Source: Oscheius sp. JU75 (lineage: Eukaryota; Nematoda; Chromadorea; Rhabditida; Rhabditidae). From it: DNA of 64,000 nucleotides. The stretch lies in assembly GCA_037178855.1 (NCBI GenBank), contig JASJZC010000007.1:10416001-10480000 (forward strand). Direction: 5' to 3'. This document shows positions 12,201 to 23,400 of this stretch, piece by piece. A program made the position numbers and the translations under genes. The first letter of the stretch is position 1. Every line of letters starts with the position of its first letter. The notes under the pieces were generated by a model that had not been told where the DNA came from, ran no database searches, and worked only from the letters and a program-made list of their open reading frames with translations.

Positions 12201-14318
12201 CCTCTCTCTACAAACTCAGTCAAATGGTCTCAGAGCTATGAATGATCTCGCCCGTACCATCTCAGCATTAAGACAAATTCTCTCCCTTATCCACTTGTCT
12301 TGTCTTCGAAGAGTTCTTACCCTGAATGTCTTGGAAAGTAGCCATATTCTCACATCCGTACCAACTAGGCAGATAAATTATTTATCATCTAAAATGACAT
12401 GACAAGTAGAAAAGTGCTCGCGCGTATTATCTCAGCAAAATTATATTCTGCTGGTCCTCACCCGTACCGTCTCTGTTGAGCCAGTTTATCCGGTATACTA
12501 TATCCCCTTCAAGTTACAATATTTTCAGCCGAAAACCCATCATCAGCAAACTTTCCGATTGCCTAATGTTCTTCTTTCTTTCGCTTCCAATAACCTTCTC
12601 CAATCTTCTTATCTGCAAATTGTACACTCCGTAAGTTTCTTTTCCTTCATTGCTATGTACCCTTTACAGCTCCGATGTTCAACAAACCACAGGTCTCCAG
12701 CAGTTTTTCTCACTCCTCTGCCTTCTTGTCTTGTCGCTTTTCGATCGTGTCTGTCCCTACACTCACGAACTTCTCTCCTGTATCGCCTTCTTAGTTTCTT
12801 CTTTCGTTACCATAGGTCCACATGTGAGAAAAAACCATTGGAGCATTGTAGATTCGGTTTAGATAATTATAGCCAAATCCGAAGACGGTGAGCCTTTCAC
12901 CTCACTTGTTTTTCTGCCAGGTAAATCTTTCAGATTTTGTAAAACTGTACGATTCAGGCTGTATCGCCCACCTGAGCACAGTCTTCCTGCTTTATCGGAT
13001 TCCTTACTCACTGCGATGCATCCTATTTACCGTGGATTTTGCCGTCTTTGTCATACTAATCTGTCTGTTCCCGACCTATCGGTCAACCCCCGCACGGGGA
13101 TTCCTAAGGTAAACTTATCTTTTCCAATAATGTCAAGTTTCAAGCTATCATTTGACAACAGTATTGGTAAATCTCGGCTTTTTGGTTGTCCTTCTTCTTT
13201 TCATTGACTGGATTGTGGGTTTTTGTAACATTTTGGGGGATGACAAAGTTCAGACAAACTATGAGAGAAAAGCTGAAGTAGCCTGTCACGTGTCTTTCCA
13301 AAATGAGGAGAGGGATGTCGAAACGATGCAGGATATCAACAAGCTTTTGATCGAAAACATTCTGCCAAGTACTGTCGCGGCAAAGTTTTTGGCTCCGGAC
13401 AGACCTGTTGAGGTGATTGTGTGCATTTTCCATGGCAATCCATTTTAAGGAACTGTACGCTAGACAGCACGAGAATGTCTGTGTCATGTTCGCTTCGATT
13501 CCAAATTTTAAAGACTTTTGGAGTCAGTGGGACACTTCGCGGAAGCTTGAATGCCTTCGACTATTGAACGAAATTGTCTGTGAATTTGACAAGCTACTTT
13601 CAAAGCCGAAATTCTCTTCGATTGAGAAGATCAAAACCGTCTCGAGCACCTACATGGCAGCATCTGGTCTCAACGAGCAGGATAACGACGATTGTGTAGG
13701 TGGAACAGCAGGTTGGGCCGACATGTGTTTTTAGGACTACGATGATGGCACAAGAACCGAATCATCTATCCGCTCAGTGAACATGGTTAACATTTTAAAT
13801 ACTCAGCAAAATTTCTTTTAGGCTCTCCGAAACGCCACTGTAATGATCGAATTTGCTCTGGCCATGTGGCAGATCCTTGAGCAGCTGAATAGGGACTCTT
13901 TTCAGAATTTTGAACTCCGAATTGGTAGCAAACTCCTTGCAAAGCTTCAAGTTTGTGTTCAGGGATGAGTGTGGGACCTCTAGTTGCCGGAGTCATTGGA
14001 GCTCAGAAGCCACAGTATGACATTTGGGGAAATACTGTCAATCTGGCCAGCAGGATGGATACTCATGGTGAGCCGAGAAAGATTCATGTAAGCCATTCTG
14101 CCCGTCTCTCTAAGGATTTGATCTTCAGGTGACTACCGAAATGGGGGAGGTGTTGAAGAAGGGAGGCATCCGCGTACATAGCCGTGGGAAGATTAAAGTG
14201 AAGGGCGTCAAGGTATGGGCAGGTTTTCACGTGAATGAAGACTTCTATTAAGGAACCAATGGAAACATTTCTGATTGAAATCGACTCGAAGCGAAACTCG
14301 GCCGTCTCGAACGTGTAA
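9293..14318 (+). CDS. Membrane-bound class III adenylyl cyclase
   Basis: It converts ATP to cAMP at the plasma membrane, downstream of G proteins. The order is classical: short cytosolic N-terminus ([12 protein letters not shown]), first membrane bundle (about 9380-10400), C1 catalytic domain, second membrane bundle (about 12500-13230) and C2. C1 shows [11 protein letters not shown] (first metal Asp), [19 protein letters not shown] (second metal Asp) and [21 protein letters not shown]2 shows [21 protein letters not shown], the purine-contact Lys in [13 protein letters not shown], then [19 protein letters not shown] with the expected Asp, Asn and Arg. It ends MKVKGVK-like then [10 protein letters not shown]...SNV at TAA 14316. 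All catalytic residues I can place are present. One C1 intron (11271-11310) appears to be GC-AG; another (10748-11144) is long and TGACA-rich. ATG 9293 follows tttctcag by 3 nt. The C1-C2 linker exons (11730-12500) are the least certain. Confidence 0.9.
11271..11310 (+). other. Probable GC-AG intron, 40 nt
   Basis: Without removal, C1 runs into TAA at 11341. No GT donor restores frame. Removing 11271-11310 (gcgaga...ttccag) joins KTIK to [15 protein letters not shown], which matches the family consensus exactly. Confidence 0.75.
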
Positions 14319-14346
14319 TAAGACGGGAAGATACATTTATTTGATT

Positions 14347-14352
14347 AATAAA
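14347..14352 (+). terminator. Poly(A) signal of the adenylyl cyclase gene
   Basis: AATAAA 29 nt after the stop codon. Confidence 0.75.
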
Positions 14353-16347
14353 GCATCAGGCCTAACAGAGTTATAGAAAGCCAAAAGTTCCTTGCTAAGA
14401 CAGAATTGCACATAGCATCGGAGCAACAGCAGACATTATAGGTTTCACCGTCGGCATCCTTCTCAAAACAGCCTTCTTTCTGATAATGAGATTTTCAAAA
14501 TGGTTGAATTATCTTGCCTGACAGACAATCCCATCGAAATACGGTGTTATTGAGACAGTTTCACATCCCTTCATGAGAATGTTTGTTTGTCCATCGGTGT
14601 CATCTAAGCCATCTCTCTTATGGAAACTAAAGAAACCTACGGTAATGTGCCGAAATTTTCTGACAGTACTGTATTGTGGGCCCACAGGAGTCGACCTCTC
14701 TGTTTTCATTGTACTCGTGACCTTGTATAGTTCCTGGAAAGCAAATTTAAGATAGGTGCCTTCTTACCAGAAATTTGAAAATAGCATTGAAGTTCCTTTC
14801 CGGATTCTCGAAGAGGCTCTGTGTAATTCGAATCAGAAGCCAAACAACTGCTAAAAAGTGTCAGAAAAAAGAGTGAAAACTGGAAATTAGGTTGAAGACT
14901 TGTCTTGTCAAACCAACCATAAGAGGAGGCAGTAGCGTTTTATGAGCACCGTCGAAAATGAGTGAGGTGCTGTAAAAGAGACAGATAACACTCAAATGAC
15001 GACTTCTGGTTTTGGAGATGGGCAATGAGAGACGAGAGGCATTGCTCAGGACTGAAAAAGACCAGAAGTTTACTTCGATCAACGTTCTATAATGGCTGCA
15101 CTGCTATCCAGGAAAACACTCTGAAGAGTTTATTTTTTGGAAAAATTTTAACTGTTCATTCCACTCTAATGTGTCTGACAAGCCTTCAAACCAAATCGCC
15201 AAACTTTTTGAACATGACCGTTCGACACCTGTATTTTGAATAACTTAAATTTCAAACGTAAACAGCGATTTTGCATAGCGGAAGCAGCAGGAAGAGTCGA
15301 AGCGAGCTATACCACGTTGAAACAGATTATGTAGTAGATCCAAAATGACTACCTAGGAACTCGTTAGTACCCATATATAAATTACTTTAAAAACCGTTCG
15401 ACACCTGCATCAACGAAAAACTTTAGCTGGCGCTCACTACGTTTAATTCAGTATAGTAGCTTTAGCATGAAAATGCAATCTTTCATAAAGTCACCTTGGA
15501 AAATCTCTGCTGCTGAAGCTTGTCAGACTATCTTATGAATCTTTGTCTTGATTTAAAATAATTTCACTTGCGTATCAGTCTGAAAACCATTATGAATCAC
15601 TGATAACTCTCCAGTCACAAGAGGAAGTCTTGAATTCGATCGCCTGATTTCAAAATTTGTCTACTGATTCATTCGAGCTCAGCCGAGTCTGACAAGAGAT
15701 AAGTAGAATCATATGTACTGCCAGTTCTTCCACTTTTCCCTTCCAGAACCTCAACTCATACTCTCTGGGTATATTTTTCGAACGCCAGGTGTTTGATTTA
15801 GTGAGTCAGGATCATGCCGACGTCTATGATCAGGGTCGTCTTGTGCAAAACTGTTTCTTGTTCAGTTTCGGCTTATTCTTTCTAGTCTCGAGGTTTCCGA
15901 GGGCGTTTTGTTCCGATATCACCTGCGTGTCAGGAAGAAATGTTTCTGATAAGGAACAAACCCTGTCTAAACCGTGATCTTCTTTCTAGATTATTTTAGG
16001 CTGCCTCGCGCCTAGAATCTTGGCTTTGTTCCATTCTCAATTGCTATTACTACGAGTTAGCATTATGTTAACTGCTTTGAAAGTGACGCTACTCCAAATA
16101 CCTCGCGCTGATAATTTTCGCAGGGTCGCTGTGAATCACACCTTACCCTGGCTTGTCCATAAAAGCCGAAAGATGACTTGAATTTGGCACACCTTTGCTC
16201 TCTCTACCTTCTCTCTGATATCACCATTCAGGAAATCCTTGTTTACTTTTGGCAAGTGTCACAAAGCAAATAGATCAGTTTCTCTTAACCCTTATACCTC
16301 TCGTTCTCTTTCTCTCTCACATCGAATCAAGCAAGCCTGTTTTCAGA
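14353..16347. other. Intergenic, no supported gene
   Basis: Two kilobases with only short ORFs of no recognisable content. The phrase CCGTTCGACACCTG occurs twice, near 15218 and 15394, which hints at an old repeat. Confidence 0.45.
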
Positions 16348-17333
16348 ATGTGCAAGATTTTTTTGATTATATTGGCCTTCTTCTGTCCGGTGAGTACAAC
16401 GATTACTTAGAATTTAAATCTAATCTGGGGCACAAAGAGCTTATACGTGGCATGAGCTAAAGAAAATGTATTCTAACAGCCAGTATAGTCGCTACCAGAA
16501 CTGAATTCAATTCTACTGAAAAGTGACGTATCAAAGAAAGCTTCACTTTTTAAAAATTCGGAGACTTCATGTCCTACAGGGAAGCGATTGATAGTCCACG
16601 ACTTCTTTCCGGATAGACCAAAACATGCTCGACCTTTACGATGCTCTGCAAAGCTGTGAAGCAGGTTAAGAGCTACAAGAACATCATTTAGCAAATGGAT
16701 AGAATCATTAAGATGAAAAGTTTGGGCGACGAAAGAAACATTGCTCAAAGTGGACCACCCGTCCTGCCTCCACACCTAAAAGTTCGAAAAAAAGATACAC
16801 TCTGCTCTTTCATTTCCGTAAAGTCTGGCATCGGACCATACTGGCTATCAGTAAAAAATTTCTATTTTAATTTCTAGTCCAGCTGCTATTGATCAATCGT
16901 CTAGAAAAACTAGATGTATTGAAAGCTTAATGCTAAGTCTGACTCGATTTGAATGCGCGCCAATTCGTGGTTCCCGCCACTAGTACTATCGTTCCTCGGG
17001 CGAACATTCGTTTGCTTCTCTCTTTTTTTAAGATCCATCCTTGTCCCCCAAGTGGCGTTTCTTCACGTCACTCGTTTTTCCCCCCACTAAAAAGACGAGA
17101 AAAGAAACAACACTTAATGAGCAAAAAACTACAAAGAGACTATGCAAAGACAAAAGACCTATGATAAACCAAATATAGTAAAAGTATAAAGATTGTTTAA
17201 GCCCCTGGCAGTACTCTTCGATCAAGGATGTACCCAAGCACTCTGCATCAACTTTATTCTCACATTGTTACTATGGATTCCTGGTGTGATTCATGCCATT
17301 TGGGTCATCTTGACTTATCATCGTCACAGGTGA
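16348..17333 (+). CDS. PMP3/UPF0057 family membrane proteolipid
   Basis: These are tiny two-helix plasma-membrane proteolipids, common in fungi, plants and nematodes and linked in yeast to membrane potential and salt tolerance. Exon 1 (16348-16389) encodes MCKIFLIILAFFCP; exon 2 starts near 17202 and encodes PLAVLFDQGCTQALCINFIL then TLLLWIPGVIHAIWVILTYH. Joined in phase they give the family signature FFCPPLAVLF...C...INFILTLLLWIPGVIHAIWVILTY. The total is about 58 residues, normal for the family. Each exon is too short to stand out as an ORF. The intron is about 800 nt. The ATG follows gttttcag by one base, a possible trans-splice site. The stop is either TGA at 17331 or a TAA just after one more short intron. 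Confidence 0.85.
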
Positions 17334-17744
17334 GCAACAAGCAAGTTCTCGAAACATGTTCCCACCAGGCAGTAAACCGAAAAAACGTAATCAGCACTTT
17401 ATAGGTACCACGGTGAGCGCATTGTCGTCGTCGAGTCGCACCATCACGATCACTGTCGCTACTGAAATTTTCCTGAAGATGCTGGTTCTTTTCATTCGAT
17501 GTTATACTACAAATCGTGTGTGTTTCTTGCCCTTCTCTCCACTGCAAATGCTCGTGGACGCCCGTCTGGGTTCCCACAAGACTTGCCCTTGATTAGCTGA
17601 AATAAATTCTGTAATTCTGACCGCCCTATATATAAGGCTTTCCTCTGTCTCTAGCGTCACTTTCGCAGATGGTGCTTCAGTTAACCTGAAAATCCGAGGA
17701 CATATATGTTTTCTCTCTTGTCTCATTTTTAGCAGTTGCACCTA
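17334..17744. other. Intergenic or 5' leader sequence, no supported gene
   Basis: No supported exon. A short start (ATGGTGCTTCA at 17669) might be the first exon of the following secreted-protein gene, but its splice phase does not fit well. Confidence 0.35.
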
Positions 17745-18713
17745 TGGCTCTTCTGGGCATCATTAGCGATTGGGTCACTCGCGGCCACACCCAATAACAG
17801 CCGTGTGAAAAGTAGTTTTCTGGTGTTAAGGTTTGTTTTATCGGATCTTTAGGAAGCAACGTAGCTGGGTGCAAAACTTCTGAAGAGACAATAGCAACTA
17901 CAGCTGATGGCCCAGAGACCGAACCAATTACTAGAGATACCCCTGGAGAACCGGATACCAATTCACCCACCTCCGAAGTAACACCTTTCGGAGGCTCCTC
18001 GATTGAAGAGCCAGCTACTCCGTCATCTCCAACAGTTACGAAAGAACCAATCACTGTTGGTCCGACATCAAAAAAAGCGTGCAACGCATGCGTCACAAAA
18101 GTTGTTGTATTTTCCCACCTTCCCAGTAGATGCATCATTTTCAGTTACCAGTCAGCCTCTCTTATCGTCGCTTCCCGAAGAGTAAAACCGAGATCGACCC
18201 CAAAAAGTGTCCCTACTAGCAGGAAGAATGGAAAAAAAGATGTAGCTGCAGCGAACCGACTGTCTTTTTTATTCCTTTTCAAAATACTTGTCTGCAAAAA
18301 ATCTCAAAGTGAATCGAAGTACTACTGCATATATGGTACATTCAGAACAGGCGATGGATACTGTGTTGCTTGGAAGGATTATGGTATGTTTGCAACTTAA
18401 AATGCTAAAAATATCATGATTGAGATGCTCCAATGCCGTCAACAACGATGCGGTGAAAACGAGATTTTCATGTCGGCAACATTTAACATCACCAATTTCG
18501 GCGACGGGTTGGCGGACTTGTGCAGCACGGGTCCCATGTCACAGCTGGTAAGAACTGTCTTCGCCAAACTATGTCAAATTTTAGGGTGCTTTCGGTACCA
18601 ACTATCCATGGTACAGGCGGTTGTCCTATTGTGTTTGTGACAAACCTCCTGCTCAAAACACCTGCGTCTGTCTGACTGATGTTACGTGCAGTTCTTGTGA
18701 TGACTACTGTTGA
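17745..18713 (+). CDS. Putative secreted mucin-like, Cys-rich protein
   Basis: I do not recognise the family. After a ttttag acceptor near 17731 the frame LHLWLFWASLAIGSLAATPN looks like a signal peptide. An exon from about 17853 encodes a Thr/Glu/Pro-rich, mucin-like stretch (EETIATTADGPETEPITRDT and similar). Further exons encode CKKSQSESKYYCIYGTF with GDGYCVAWKDY, then QCRQQRCGENEIFMSATFNI with LADLCSTGPMSQL, and finally NYPWYRRLSYCVCDKPPAQN followed by a CVC..C..C..YC tail and TGA at 18711. The final two exons join in phase. The 5' end and the join between the 18370 and 18430 exons are not resolved: the phases do not match with canonical sites. It could be one gene or two. The cysteine spacing suggests an extracellular disulfide-rich module. 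Confidence 0.5.
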
Positions 18714-19078
18714 TTCTCACTACGTGTATTCAAGTTAAGCTCAAAAATAGTTTCTCACTGTTTGTACTTGTTGTGTTGATGACGGGGGGTCAGGGTTGCG
18801 CATGATGTGTTGGATATTCCCTCCGGCTTTTTGACAACTATCCATCATTTTACTAAGAATCAATCAGAGGTCTCTTCTTGGCGCAAATATTCAATTGGAC
18901 ATGCGTTCTCGTTTTGGTTCTCTCGTCCCGTTTTCATGTTTGTCGATTCTTCCACGCAGATTTCTTTGAATATTCAAAAGTTGGCGCACAATCAAGAATC
19001 TCGCAAGGTGCATCCTTGTGCCTAAACTCTTGCACACTCTTCATTTCTGCATTGTGGTTTCAGTTCGAATGACCGTGG

Positions 19079-19839
19079 ATGGAGAGTGAGGAAGACTCGC
19101 TCGACTTCGACATTTCCATCTCGTCTAGAACAGAGTGAGTAGCCTCCAATAACCAATCAGTTGCTCCACATGCTCGGTTTTTCTAAAGTATAACAAACAA
19201 TCTAAAAGGTTTTTATGACTCCACGTCTCTAATAATCTTATGTTTGTTCATAAACTGGTTGGGAAATGACTTGTCAACCGGAGAGTTTGAGAGGACAGGA
19301 TGGGAAGAAAAAAGTAGTCGTTTGTCAGGAAAAGGAGGGCTGAATATGTACAGAAATTAACAGGGACAGGGTAACGAATGAGGAGCTGACTGAGTTGAAA
19401 GAGAACATTCGTACGACTAATACAAAGGTATACCATTGTTCTTATCACAGTGCAGGTCAACGTATACTGTCTCCTGAAAAGAATAGAATAAGGATAAAAT
19501 AGGAAGAAAACTGATTGACACTGTCAGGCTGAAAAGTATTAGATTCTCTAGACAAAAGGATAGGGAAGGTCATAAAATGGCTCTGTCAAAATGAAAACCG
19601 AGTGTTGTAGTTATGCAAAGTCATCCAAACTCAGACAACCATCAAATGTTGAACCCTTCACTCCTCCTCCAACTTTAACAAAAACTGTGTGTTCTACTGG
19701 ATATCATAACAGGTAACAGAGTTTTTTTTTGCCCCAATAACGTTTTTACAGATTAGCATTTATCGTCTTGAGTATCTTCGTGCTGGTCCTACTCCTCAGT
19801 GTGGTCTTCCTTCTGACCAATTTTAGTTTTGGATCTTAA
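19079..19839 (+). CDS. Small single-pass membrane protein
   Basis: Three exons join in phase. Exon 1, from ATG 19079, gives MESEEDSLDFDISISSRT; a 480-nt intron follows. Exon 2 (after tgttgtag near 19612) gives DYAKSSKLRQPSNVEPFTPP to STGYHN; exon 3 gives RLAFIVLSIFVLVLLLSVVF then LLTNFSFGS. The product is about 80 residues: an acidic cytosolic N-terminus, a proline-rich linker, a single 20-residue hydrophobic helix and a short tail, probably type II or tail-anchored. No family is recognised. The ATG follows tttcag by 17 nt. The stop TAA overlaps the poly(A) signal (TAAATAAA), so the 3' UTR must be extremely short. Confidence 0.6.
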
Positions 19840-19844
19840 ATAAA
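19839..19844 (+). terminator. Poly(A) signal overlapping the stop codon
   Basis: TAA (19837-19839) shares its last A with AATAAA. Confidence 0.6.
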
Positions 19845-20417
19845 GACGTTTTTGAACCGTGTTTTCCCCCGAAGGCCTAGAATGACCACAGCTTTCCCAT
19901 TAGTCGTGAGACGTTCGACCAAAGCAGCTTAGACTCTCTAATCACTGTGGAGGGGTGCTCCCTGTATTTACCAAACGATGCAACACCCTTTTGGGTTTTC
20001 CGACCTTTCTCCTCTTCTTTTTCTCTTTACGCAAAGTTTGTGAACAATTAGCTTTTTCCTATCAGTGTGTACGAACAGCACGACTTTCCAGTCAAAAACG
20101 TTTTCAAGGTGGTCGATGGGCCAGGATTCTCTCCCCGCAAACAGTTTTTGCTCAGCCTCTCAATTAGACACGAGGAGGCGAAGCTGCTATATTCCCGCCA
20201 TGCATACCGCTCTTAGATATTCTGTTAAATCGCATTGCAAAAAGGTTTAAAGATACCAAAAAACTTTTGGCAGGTCTCCTGGTCTTTTGTCGTACTTTTT
20301 GAAGAGCTTGTACTTTAGATATGTAATCCCAATTAAATACCTGTTAATAGTTTTTAAACCTAGCGGTACAACCTATGTTCTCCTCTGTTATCAACCCACT
20401 GATAACTCTGACCTTCA

Positions 20418-23400
20418 ATGCACCCCTTCCCTAACTATGGCGCAATTGAGGTAAGAACACTAGTGCCCAAGTCTGGGGTATTGGCACAGGTCCCAGGAGA
20501 TACTTTTGCGACAGATATACATCACTAGCTGGGATTCATTGCACTCTTTTCTTAAACACTTCTTCTCTCCCGGCCGGAAGTTGGTTTCTTTTTTTCAGGA
20601 GGAGGACATGGGCAGTCCGCCCGAGGAGAAGAAGCCCAAAAGGTGTACACCGTCCTTAATTGTAATTGTGCTACTACTGTGTATTTTTGCTCTAGCTGTT
20701 GGAGCTGCTGTCTCATTCTTCATAACTAAACGTGTCTACTGTCAGGATGAAGCAGAGAGGTAATTTTTATTATGAAGTGATGGTACAGGAATCACAAACT
20801 TGGCCTGCCAGGCCAGACCAGACCAGACCTGACCGGCCAGGCTTGTAAACAGCGCCCGCCTTTAGTCAGCGACCTGGCCTTGCCTCTGCGAGTACCCCTG
20901 GTTTGGCCGAACCTGGACGCGAGCATTTCTGCCAGGTTTGTGGTGCCTGGGTGGTGGAATTTTTAAAACACGGTTGGCTATCGCAGGTTTGGCACTCGGT
21001 TTCTTGTTAACATGTTCACTTCTCACTTGGGAGTTACTCCTATGTCTGAAAATAAAGAATTCAAGGTGTTTGTATCCCTCGGGAAACAAATCCGAGTCGC
21101 GCGGGCCGTAACCCCTTAGTGATGTGCACCTGTAAACAAATCTTCACCATACACTTCCAAATATTGACAAACCATATTTTTCAGTGACAGTCTTGAAGGC
21201 AGTCCAGCTCCGCCAATTGACCATATCCTGCTACCAACTTCGTTGCAACCAAGTATGATAGATTCTTACATGGAACACCCATATTTTAGATAGCTACGAG
21301 CTTTCAATCAAGGCCTACATTCCTGGTTATGATGCAAAGTTTCCAGCTGACAAAAATTTGACCTTTGAGGGACAGGTTATTTGTGCTTTAAACCAAAAAA
21401 TGAATAAATTTGAGGTGATCATCGACGTCAAGGTGTTGAAAGAAGTTCGGACTATAATCTTGAATGCCAACGGTATCACTAATATTAAGGCGAACTGTAC
21501 TGCGGTAAAAATGAGACCCAGAAGCCAAAAAACCAATTTTTAGAATGGCAAGACTTTGAAAGTTGAGAAAATCACTCCTTTCCCTGAACTGGACAAAATG
21601 TATTTCGAGCTGAACAGCACAATTACTCCTGGCCAAAAAGTTCTCTTCACGATTCATTACACTGGAGACATCACAGGGAGCCTGGGAGGGATGTATCAGA
21701 CAAGATATACCAATTCTGATGGGAAGGAAAAGTATGAAAAGGGTATATACCTTTAACCAAGCTTAAGAATCGCAGCCATTACCCAAATGCAGCCGATAAG
21801 TGCCCGAAGGATGGTTCCTTGCTTCGATGAGCCAGAATATAAAGCCAACTGGACGGTCACCGTTATGCATCCCAAAGGAACCAAAGCAGTTTCAAATGGA
21901 ATCGAAAATGGCAACAGCTCTGAGTAGGTACATTCTGTCAAAAACTACAAGTTTCAGTCTAAATGAGGATTTCCTGGTCAGTCATTTTGCCACAACCCCG
22001 AAGATGAGTTCCTATCTTCTTGCCATCTTTATCTCGGAGTTTGATTACATCGAAGGAAAGACAAGCTCTGGAACCAGAGTATAGTTTTCCTATAAAAGAA
22101 AAAAATAACTTTTAGTTCCGAGTCTGGTCCCGACCAGAAGCCACCAACATGACTCGATTCGCCTTGACGGCTGGAATCAAATGTATCGAGTATTATGAAA
22201 ATTACTACAAAATCCCGTTCCCACTGGAAAAGCAAGATATGATCGCCCTGCCAGATTTCCAGGCAGGAGCCATGGAGAACTGGGGCATGATTACTTACAG
22301 GTTGGTTTCATAGGCAAGAGTTATAACAAGATTTTCAGAGAAAACTCCCTACTGTATGACGAAAAACTGTACAAGCCGGGAGAGAAGCTACGTATTGTTT
22401 CTGTCATCTCTCATGAACTTGGACATCAGGTAAGGAAGATCTGTATAGCCTAATAGTTACCATGCTACTGTTTTATGCTACCACCACCAGTTACATAGTC
22501 CTTGTCATTAGACGACTCACATTTTCTGACAACCTTTCCCGATTCGCAGGATTTACCGTTTCTCTATTACCAACCTGTCTCTAGTCAGTTAGTTCTTGTC
22601 ATTAGACAACTCATATGTAACAGAGAAGTGTTACCCACAACTTACTTCTTTTTCAGTGGTTCGGGAACCTGGTAACAATGAAATGGTGGAACGATCTTTG
22701 GCTTAATGAGGGTTTCGCCACTCTGAATGAGTACATGGGAGCTGATGAGATCTCCAATGGGAACTATAGAATGGTGCAGCTATTTCCAATGTTTCATATC
22801 TTAACTTCAGAAGGACTACTTCCTTGTCGATGCCATGACCGATGCTTTGAGAGAAGATCAGACTGCCAGTGGACATCCCCTAACCCACTATATTCAGAAC
22901 CAGGCAGAAATCGATGAGAGCTTTGATGGAATCACTTATCAGAAGGTTCAGTCCTTATTAGCCGAAATACAGTCGTTTCTAGGGTGCTGCAGTTCTGAAT
23001 ATGATCAAGACCACAATTAAGCCCGAAAACTTTCAAAAGGGATTACAGGTATGAATTTAAGTTTTAGGTAGACAAACATTAAGTTGTACCTTAACAAGCA
23101 TCAGTACTCTAACGCCACCTCAAAAGATCTAATGGCATCATTGGACGAAATTGTGACCGACGTCGAGGGTCCCTACGGAGGCAGATTGAACGTCAGCGAT
23201 TTTGCGAAAAAGTGGACACATCAGGCAAGCCAGATCCGCTGAAGTGATTCATTGCTATAGATGGGATTTCCTTACATCTTCCTGGATGACCTAAACTCTA
23301 CTCATTACCAAGTCACGCAGCAGAGATTCAAGCTGAATCCGGAAGCAAAGGATAGAGCAAAGTTTGCTAACCCTGATTTCAAGTGAGAAGACTGATAGTT

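Noticed and set aside
11730-12500. Confident exon calls in the adenylyl cyclase C1-C2 linker
   Set aside because: Only the first linker exon ([13 protein letters not shown]) joins in phase; the rest is too poorly conserved to place without cDNA.
16473-16775. 100-codon minus-strand ORF in the PMP3 intron
   Set aside because: No family, no splice context and no signal; kept only as a remark.
17677-18138. 153-codon minus-strand ORF opposite the mucin-like exon
   Set aside because: It is the mirror of the Thr/Pro/Glu-rich coding strand; the plus strand has splice sites and cysteine modules.
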